From contig JADGCJ010000066.1 of NCBI GenBank assembly GCA_015229045.1, forward strand, positions 1-17,434: a stretch of DNA of 17,434 bases, in the 5' to 3' direction. The position numbers were made by a program, and so were the translations under genes. This DNA is from Magnetococcales bacterium. GTDB lineage: Bacteria; Pseudomonadota; Magnetococcia; Magnetococcales; DC0425bin3. Positions 12,705-17,434 of the stretch are shown here, piece after piece; position 1 is the first letter of the stretch, and every line of letters begins with the position of its first letter. Under the pieces are notes generated by a model. That model was not told the DNA's origin, did not search any database, and saw only the letters and a program-made list of their open reading frames with translations.

Positions 12705-13645
12705 CCGACCATTTTGCCGATCGGATTCTGGCCCGTGCCCGGGCCACCACTCCCCTGGTGGTGGGGATCGATCCCGATTTTGATCAGATGCCCATGTTTT
12801 TGCGTCCGACAGAGACCGATCCGGCGTCGATTCGTTCCGCCTTGACCACTTTTTGTCGTCTCGTGCTGGAAGCCTCTGGAGAGATGGTGTGCGGGGTGAA
12901 GTTTCAGTCGGCTTTTTTTGAGCAGTTCGGCACGGTGGGTCTGGGTGCCCTGGCCGAGGTCATGGCTTTGGCGCGTTCCATGGCATTGCCGCTGATCCTC
13001 GATGTCAAGCGTGGCGATATCGGATCGACCTCCACGGCCTATGCCCGGGGATACCTGGCTGGAGGGGGTTCTCTTGGCGGAGGTCGGGTGGGGCGCTCCG
13101 ATCTGGAAGCGGATTGTGTCACGGTCAACCCCTTCATGGGTGAGGATGCCGTCGAGCCGTTTTTGCGTCTGGCTGCCGATCATGGCAAGGGGGTCTTCTT
13201 TCTGGTGAAGACCTCCAACCCGGGGTCCGGTCTGATCATGGGTGCCAAGACCGGGCGCAGCGAAACGGTGGCCGAACGCCTCGCCCGGCTCGTCAACGAC
13301 TGGGCCAAAAAAACTGTCGGCAGGAGCGGGTATGGTCTGGCCGGCGGTGTGGTGGGGGCGACCTTCCCCGAGGAGGCGTCACGTCTGCGCAGATTGATGC
13401 CGCAAGCCATCATTCTGGCCCCTGGTGTGGGGTTCCAGGGGGGGGGCATCGAGGCCCTGCGTGCCTTTTTCGATGCCGATAAAAGCGGTGCCCTGGTGCC
13501 CATGTCCCGCACTCTCACCTATCCGGAGAACCCCGGCAACAGCCACGACTCCTTCCAAAAGGCCGTCCATGAGGCGACCAGTCGTTATGTCACCCTTTTT
13601 CGGGAGAGGTTTCGTGCCCCTTCTTCGGTTTCCGGTTCCGTGTAG
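12701..13645 (+). CDS. pyrF: orotidine 5'-phosphate decarboxylase, type 2
   Basis: PyrF converts orotidine 5'-phosphate to UMP in the last step of de novo pyrimidine synthesis. The 314-residue product is of the longer subfamily. It shows VVGIDPDF near the N-terminus, GVKFQSAFFEQFG with a conserved Lys, the catalytic motif LDVKRGDIGSTSTAYA (Asp101, Lys103, Asp106), CVTVNPFMGEDA, KTSNPGSG and LAPGVGFQGGG, a complete active site. Its ATG overlaps the mlaC stop by 4 bp, so translation is coupled to the Mla operon. There is no obvious biochemical link to lipid transport. A Gly-rich insertion at 123-133 (AGGGSLGGGRV) looks like a surface loop. Confidence 0.95.
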   Translation: MTDHFADRILARARATTPLVVGIDPDFDQMPMFLRPTETDPASIRSALTTFCRLVLEASGEMVCGVKFQSAFFEQFGTVGLGALAEVMALARSMALPLILDVKRGDIGSTSTAYARGYLAGGGSLGGGRVGRSDLEADCVTVNPFMGEDAVEPFLRLAADHGKGVFFLVKTSNPGSGLIMGAKTGRSETVAERLARLVNDWAKKTVGRSGYGLAGGVVGATFPEEASRLRRLMPQAIILAPGVGFQGGGIEALRAFFDADKSGALVPMSRTLTYPENPGNSHDSFQKAVHEATSRYVTLFRERFRAPSSVSGSV

Positions 13646-13708
13646 TTGGTTTTTCGCAGCCCTGTCCTGCAAATCCATGTCGAGATGCGTCGTTTTTTTA
13701 ACCTATTG

Positions 13709-13822
13709 GTTACTATTCAGCACCCGGCAACGAATCGGGGTCCAGGGGGCTGGCGACCGGACAGGTCCAGGACAGAGTCCTGGTGGGGTTCGGGGCGAAG
13801 CCCTGACAAAGTCTTTCATGTC
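13709..13822 (-). repeat. 114-bp dispersed repeat, copy 2
   Basis: This is the reverse-oriented partner of 678-791 with 7 substitutions and no gaps. The stem GTCCTGG/CCAGGAC is conserved. It lies between pyrF and the AlbA_2-domain gene, 64 bp after the pyrF stop and 63 bp before the next ATG. It could serve as the end of the Mla-pyrF transcript. The surrounding 240 bp hold no other feature I can support. Confidence 0.9.
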
Positions 13823-13885
13823 AACATTTTTCTCGACCATCAAAGAGACTGCATGTTCGACAATAGGCGTGGTTTTGATTGAAAA

Positions 13886-15034
13886 ATGGACCCCTCAGAA
13901 CTGACAGAACGTCTCGCCCTGGGCGAGGATAGTCGGCACCAGTTTAAGGCGGATGTTAAAAACGATACGGCCTTGGCCGCCGAGATGATGGCTTTTGCCA
14001 ATTCCGGGGGAGGGCATCTTTTTATCGGCGTAGACGACAACGGTGGCGTTGTGGGTCTGACGCCGGAGAAGATACGTCGTCTGAATCAGCTTGTTGCCAA
14101 CGCCGCGTCGCAAAAAATTCGTCCGCCGCTCAATCCTGTCACGGAAAACATGCGTTTGGAGGGGGGCGTGGTGATGGTGGTGACCATCGCCGACAGCATT
14201 GCCAAACCCCATACCGATCTGCAAGGTGCCATCTGGGTCAGAAATGGTGCCGATAAACGTCGCGTCACAGCCCGGGAGGAGATGCAGCGCCTTTTTCAAA
14301 CTGCATCCCTGGTGCATGCCGATGTCGTGCCCGTGGCTGGAAGTACGCTGAACGACCTCGATGTCAAACTGTTCCACGCCTACTATCACCGGCGCTATGG
14401 GGAAGAGGAGGGATGTCTGGAACTTCCTCCGGAGAGACTCCTGGAAAATCTTAATCTTGCCAGAGATGGGTCGCTCAATCTGGCCGGACTCCTTCTGTTT
14501 GGTCAGGATCCGCAACGTTGGCGTCCCCAGTTTTTGATCAAGGGGATGACCTATCCGGGACGGGAAATCGATCTGGATACCTACATGGATTGCCAGGATT
14601 TATATGGGGCTTTTCCGGAGCTGTTTCGCCAGGCGATGGCCTTTATGCTGCGCAATTTACGCCATATTCAGAGGGATCAGGGCATCAACTCCAAGGGACT
14701 TCCGGAAATTCCACGTATTGTGCTGGAAGAGATTGTGGTCAATGCCTTGGTCCACCGGGACTATTTTGTTTCGGCACCCATCCGCATTTTTATTTTTTCG
14801 GATCGGGTGGAGATTATCAGTCCAGGGCATTTGCCCAACAATTTGCGGGTTGACCATATTCGTCACGGCATAACCAACCTGCGTAATCCGGTCCTTGCTT
14901 CCCATGCCAGTCACCTGTTGCCTTACCAGGGAATCGGCACCGGCATCATGCGCGCCTTGCGCGCCCACCCGGCCATGACGTTCGACGATGATCGCGATGG
15001 CAACCAGTTCAAGGTTTGCCTGCAACGACCATGA
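13886..15034 (+). CDS. AlbA_2 (Schlafen-type) domain protein with C-terminal HATPase_c_4-like domain
   Basis: Proteins of this COG2865-type family are usually listed as putative transcriptional regulators, but their biochemistry is poorly known. The 382-residue product has the AlbA_2 domain at about 10-130, with EMMAFANSGGGHLFIGVDDN and GAIWVRNGADKRRVT. A middle segment (about 145-235) follows, then an ATPase-like domain at about 265-380: VLEEIVVNALVHRDY as the N-box-like helix, RVEIISPGHLPNNL, and a late GIGTGIMRALRA. Many relatives carry a winged-helix domain at the C-terminus; this one ends right after the ATPase-like part with FKVCLQRP, so it has none. No Shine-Dalgarno is clear; an in-frame TGA lies two codons before the ATG, which fixes the start. 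Its neighbours give no functional hint. Confidence 0.85.
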   Translation: MDPSELTERLALGEDSRHQFKADVKNDTALAAEMMAFANSGGGHLFIGVDDNGGVVGLTPEKIRRLNQLVANAASQKIRPPLNPVTENMRLEGGVVMVVTIADSIAKPHTDLQGAIWVRNGADKRRVTAREEMQRLFQTASLVHADVVPVAGSTLNDLDVKLFHAYYHRRYGEEEGCLELPPERLLENLNLARDGSLNLAGLLLFGQDPQRWRPQFLIKGMTYPGREIDLDTYMDCQDLYGAFPELFRQAMAFMLRNLRHIQRDQGINSKGLPEIPRIVLEEIVVNALVHRDYFVSAPIRIFIFSDRVEIISPGHLPNNLRVDHIRHGITNLRNPVLASHASHLLPYQGIGTGIMRALRAHPAMTFDDDRDGNQFKVCLQRP

Positions 15035-15176
15035 ATCCTCTTCCCTTGGGTTGCTAAACCGAGGTGGGGAAGTAAGGGCGTGGTTTATGGATAAAAAAAA
15101 ATTATTGAAAATTAATTTGAACAAAATTTTTTTTGGTATTAAGGTGTCTTGACAGGGCGGGGGGCAACAATGCACC
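15035..15176. other. AT-rich gap before rdgB
   Basis: This 142-bp gap contains a weak stem (CTTCCC near 15041 against GGGAAG near 15067) that may end the previous transcript. An AT-only block at 15091-15134 has A9/T8 runs able to pair. TTGACA, a consensus -35 box, is at 15149-15154, but no good -10 follows at the right distance. Promoter activity for rdgB-sat is likely here but cannot be pinned down. Confidence 0.35.
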
Positions 15177-15848
15177 ATGTCCGGGAAGTTTAGAAAGTGG
15201 TGGTTTTCTAATATTCAAGCCAACGCCCTGGATTGTGAGGATTTGAAAGTCATCCTGGCCACCCGGAATCGAAAAAAGGTCGAGGAGTTCCAGCGGGTGC
15301 TGGAAGGAACCTCGCTCCGTCTGCTTGACCTGCGGGAGTATCCCCAGGCCCCGGAGGTGGTGGAGGATGGGGCGACGTTCACGGAGAACGCCGTCAAGAA
15401 AGCGCTTCAGATAGCACGGTTTACCGGACTGCCCGCCCTGGCGGACGACTCGGGACTGGAGGTGGATGCCCTGGGGAAACGGCCCGGAGTCCACTCGGCC
15501 CGCTACGCAGGACCGGATGCCACGGACCGGCAAAACCTGGAAAAAATGTTGCTGGAGTTGGGGGATTGCCCTGCATCGGCTCGGACGGCGCGCTTTGTTT
15601 GCGTTTTGGCCATGGCCGATGCGTCTGGACGCACCCGGATTTTTGCAGGGGTTGTCGAGGGTCGGATCTCGTCGATACCGCAAGGGGAGAATGGGTTTGG
15701 CTATGATCCGGTATTTGTTCCGGAAGGGGAGTCGAGAACCTTTGCCCAGATGTCGTCCGTGGAGAAAGATGCCATGAGCCATCGGGGACGCGCCATTGCC
15801 AGCCTGGTTGCGGCGTTGAACGACCACGGCGAATCGTTTTTGACCTGA
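15177..15848 (+). CDS. rdgB: XTP/dITP diphosphatase (RdgB/HAM1 family)
   Basis: RdgB hydrolyses ITP, dITP and XTP to monophosphates and so keeps deaminated purines out of DNA and RNA. Family motifs are complete: [37 protein letters not shown] with the catalytic acids, [25 protein letters not shown] and SHRGRA. The frame from the ATG at 15177 gives 223 residues. The family normally starts within a residue or two of KVILATRN, so the first 22 residues ([10 protein letters not shown]...) are extra. A TTG at 15243 directly before KVILATRN is an alternative start, but its GAGG is only 2 nt away. Sat follows 26 bp after the stop on the same strand and may be co-transcribed. Confidence 0.94.
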   Translation: MSGKFRKWWFSNIQANALDCEDLKVILATRNRKKVEEFQRVLEGTSLRLLDLREYPQAPEVVEDGATFTENAVKKALQIARFTGLPALADDSGLEVDALGKRPGVHSARYAGPDATDRQNLEKMLLELGDCPASARTARFVCVLAMADASGRTRIFAGVVEGRISSIPQGENGFGYDPVFVPEGESRTFAQMSSVEKDAMSHRGRAIASLVAALNDHGESFLT

Positions 15849-15874
15849 TTTTTTTGAGCGGAGGAGGAAAATTC

Positions 15875-17092
15875 ATGCCTAAATTGGTACCCCCCCATGG
15901 CGGAGGTCCGTTGAAGCCGTTGCTGTTGACAGGAACCGCCTTGGCGGAGGGCAAGCGCAAAGCGGAGACCCTGAAACAGGTCCGGATGACTTCTCGCGAG
16001 ACCTGCGACCTGATCATGTTGGGGATCGGCGCCTTCACTCCCCTCGACGGGTTCATGGGGAGGGCCGACTGGCAGAGTGTCTGCGATACCACCCGGATGG
16101 TCAACGGTCTCTTCTGGCCGATCCCGATCACCCTGTCGGTGAACGAAGCCCAGGCCGATGCCCTGAATGTCGGCCAGGAGATCACCCTGGTCGATGACGA
16201 AAGCAATGACGTCATGGGTCTGATGCGTATCCAGGAGAAGTACGCCTACGACAAACAACACGAGTGCCGCAGTGTGTTCCAGACCGATGACATGGAGCAT
16301 CCCGGTGTCCAGAAGGTGATGAACCAGGGTGCCATCAATCTGGCCGGACCCGTTCAGGTTCTGTCGGAAGGCGAATTTCCCCAAAAGTATGCCAGCATCT
16401 ACAAGAGACCAGCCGAGACCCGCGCCATCTTCGAGCAGAAAAAATGGAGCAAGGTGGCCGCCTTCCAAACGCGCAACCCGATGCATCGCTCCCATGAGTA
16501 TCTGGCCAAGATTGCCATCGAGACCCTGGACGGGGTGCTCATTCACCAGATTTTGGGCAAACTGAAAGCGGGCGACATTCCGGCGGAGGTTCGTGCCGAA
16601 GCCATCGATCTGCTTGTGGAGAACTATTTCGTTGCCGATACGGCCATCCAGGCGGGCTACCCCATGGAGATGCGCTATGCCGGTCCGAAAGAGGCCCTGT
16701 TGCATGCGGTCTTCCGGCAGAACTATGGCTGTTCACACCTCATTGTGGGACGCGATCACGCTGGCGTCGGCGACTACTATGGTCCTTTCGATGCCCAATA
16801 CATCTTCGACCAGGTGTCGGAGGAGGAGCTGAAGACCCGCCCCCTGAAGATTGACTGGACCTTCTATTGCTACAAATGCCACGGCATGGCCTCCATGAAG
16901 ACCTGCCCGCATGGCAAGGATGACCGGCAGTTGCTCTCGGGCACCAGGTTGCGCAAGATGCTCTCCGAGGGGGAGGTCGTTCCTCCCGAGTTCAGCCGAC
17001 CGGAAGTGCTCGAAGTCCTGAAACGATATTACGCCAGCCTGAAAGATGGCGAAAAAGTGGAAGTCAAACTGCACCGGGCGGCGACCGGCTAA
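15875..17092 (+). CDS. sat: sulfate adenylyltransferase (ATP sulfurylase, dissimilatory type)
   Basis: Sat interconverts APS plus pyrophosphate and sulfate plus ATP. In sulfur oxidisers it forms ATP and sulfate from APS made by AprBA. The 405-residue product has the full-length monofunctional form. Active-site motifs are [18 protein letters not shown] (Gln198, Arg200, His204, His207) and [15 protein letters not shown] (292-299 core). A Cys-rich late segment FYCYKCHG...TCPHG (Cys332, Cys335, Cys344, His346) looks like the metal site known in some prokaryotic ATP sulfurylases. The ATG at 15875 has GGAGGA 8 nt upstream; the open frame extends 7 codons further but with no better signal. The start of aprB 174 bp downstream confirms the dissimilatory context. 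Confidence 0.96.
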   Translation: MPKLVPPHGGGPLKPLLLTGTALAEGKRKAETLKQVRMTSRETCDLIMLGIGAFTPLDGFMGRADWQSVCDTTRMVNGLFWPIPITLSVNEAQADALNVGQEITLVDDESNDVMGLMRIQEKYAYDKQHECRSVFQTDDMEHPGVQKVMNQGAINLAGPVQVLSEGEFPQKYASIYKRPAETRAIFEQKKWSKVAAFQTRNPMHRSHEYLAKIAIETLDGVLIHQILGKLKAGDIPAEVRAEAIDLLVENYFVADTAIQAGYPMEMRYAGPKEALLHAVFRQNYGCSHLIVGRDHAGVGDYYGPFDAQYIFDQVSEEELKTRPLKIDWTFYCYKCHGMASMKTCPHGKDDRQLLSGTRLRKMLSEGEVVPPEFSRPEVLEVLKRYYASLKDGEKVEVKLHRAATG

Positions 17093-17094
17093 TG

Positions 17095-17213
17095 CCCATT
17101 TGCAGTCGATGCGGGAACGAGGCGGCAAGGAGGAGGCGACGAGACAGTACGTGTTGGTACGGCGAGGAGCTGACGACGCAGCTAACGAAGTTACCGCGAT
17201 GAATGCAAATGGG
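17095..17213. repeat. about 119-bp element with imperfect 24-nt inverted ends between sat and aprB
   Basis: CCCATTTGCA (17095-17104) and its perfect complement TGCAAATGGG (17204-17213) bound the element. Allowing mismatches, the ends pair over about 24 nt (19 of 24). The middle has a second small stem GTAC-GTGTTG-GTAC (17148-17161), flanked by purine-rich, loosely repetitive sequence (many GACGA/GCGAGG-like words). It has no convincing reading frame; the GGAGGAGG-like words inside are not followed by a usable gene. It looks like a repetitive palindromic element or a structured RNA, possibly a sat terminator. It begins 2 bp after the sat stop. Confidence 0.6.
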
Positions 17214-17219
17214 TATAAA
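17191..17219 (+). promoter_or_regulatory. possible aprB promoter at the right end of the element
   Basis: TTACCG (17191-17196) is followed by a 17-nt spacer and TATAAA (17214-17219). The -10 is one base from consensus; the -35 matches only 3 of 6. Transcription would begin near 17226, about 40 nt before the aprB ATG. The -35 lies within the repeat-like element. Confidence 0.35.
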
Positions 17220-17266
17220 GAATCATTTTTTTCAAATCACAATCATTGATCCGAGGAGGCGATGCA

Positions 17267-17434
17267 ATGCCAAGTTTTGTAAAGATGCAGAAGTGTGATG
17301 GCTGCAAAGGCCAGGATAAAACGGCCTGTATGTACATCTGCCCCAACAACCTGATGAAACTGGACAAGGAGCGGATGAAGGCCTTCAATCAGGAGCCGGA
17401 GCAGTGCTGGGAGTGCTACTCCTGCGTGAAGATT
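17267..17434 (+). CDS. aprB: adenylylsulfate reductase beta subunit (AprB), 5' part
   Basis: AprB is the iron-sulfur electron-transfer subunit of APS reductase, which interconverts sulfite plus AMP and APS; AprA carries the FAD. The first 56 codons are in the window and the gene runs off the end. The sequence shows KCDGCKGQDKTACMYICPN with Cys10, Cys13, Cys21 and Cys25, and EPEQCWECYSCVKI with Cys47, Cys50 and Cys53, the ligands of the two [4Fe-4S] clusters as far as visible. GAGGAGG lies 7 nt before the ATG. Position right after sat is the usual sat-aprBA order, so aprA is expected just beyond the window. Confidence 0.95.
   Translation, partial: MPSFVKMQKCDGCKGQDKTACMYICPNNLMKLDKERMKAFNQEPEQCWECYSCVKI

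Noticed and set aside
13646..13882. A 78-codon frame between pyrF and the AlbA_2 gene.
   Set aside because: It runs through the 114-bp repeat, and a frame across the other copy gives similar peptide by necessity. It has no ribosome-binding site or family features.
17046..17249. A 67-codon frame overlapping the end of sat and the palindromic element.
   Set aside because: It reads out of frame within sat and then through non-coding repeat-like sequence; the protein has no recognisable pattern.
1..17434. CRISPR arrays, tRNA or rRNA genes, transposases and integrases.
   Set aside because: No regularly spaced direct repeats, no cloverleaf or rRNA signatures, and no transposase or integrase motifs were seen on either strand.

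Overview
The window reads as one contiguous piece of a chromosome from a Gram-negative, moderately GC-rich proteobacterium. An outer-membrane lipid-asymmetry (Mla) system shows that an outer membrane is present. A sat gene followed by the start of aprB shows a dissimilatory sulfur pathway, most likely run in the oxidative direction. These genes, a CheX-like chemotaxis protein and the protein styles are compatible with Magnetococcales or a related sulfur-oxidising proteobacterium. That placement is inference; no rRNA or tRNA gene is present to confirm it.

Left part (1-4085): a two-gene YoeB-type toxin-antitoxin unit (140-636), a 114-bp dispersed repeat (678-791), then two minus-strand genes: a CheX-like phosphatase (826-1359) and the glycogen branching enzyme glgB (1416-3647). 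A perfect 15-bp-stem hairpin lies between them and overlaps the candidate cheX start. A gene-free 438-bp stretch (3648-4085) follows, carrying a short hairpin repeat.

Middle part (4086-9513, all minus strand): a Nudix hydrolase with a small secreted proline-rich protein behind it; a two-gene unit with a good sigma70-like promoter encoding a TPR protein with a 12-unit octapeptide repeat and a periplasmic L,D-transpeptidase, the two sharing a similar C-terminal NTF2-like domain; then a lipoprotein of unknown function directly behind mlaA.

Right part (9680-17434, all plus strand): mlaE-mlaF-mlaD-mlaC-pyrF form a tight operon divergent from mlaA. Together MlaA (outer membrane), MlaC (periplasmic carrier) and MlaEFD (inner-membrane ABC complex) should move phospholipids between the membranes. 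No mlaB is present, and MlaF carries an unexpected N-terminal domain that resembles the MshEN/GspE-N fold known from c-di-GMP-binding secretion ATPases. This fusion is the most interesting signal in the window. After pyrF come the second, inverted copy of the 114-bp repeat, an AlbA_2/Schlafen-type putative regulator, rdgB (nucleotide-pool sanitation), sat (ATP sulfurylase), a roughly 119-bp repeat-like element with 24-nt imperfect inverted ends, and the first 56 codons of aprB. Sat and AprBA together interconvert sulfite, APS and sulfate with ATP formation.

All identifications are by eye from sequence motifs; no database search was run.
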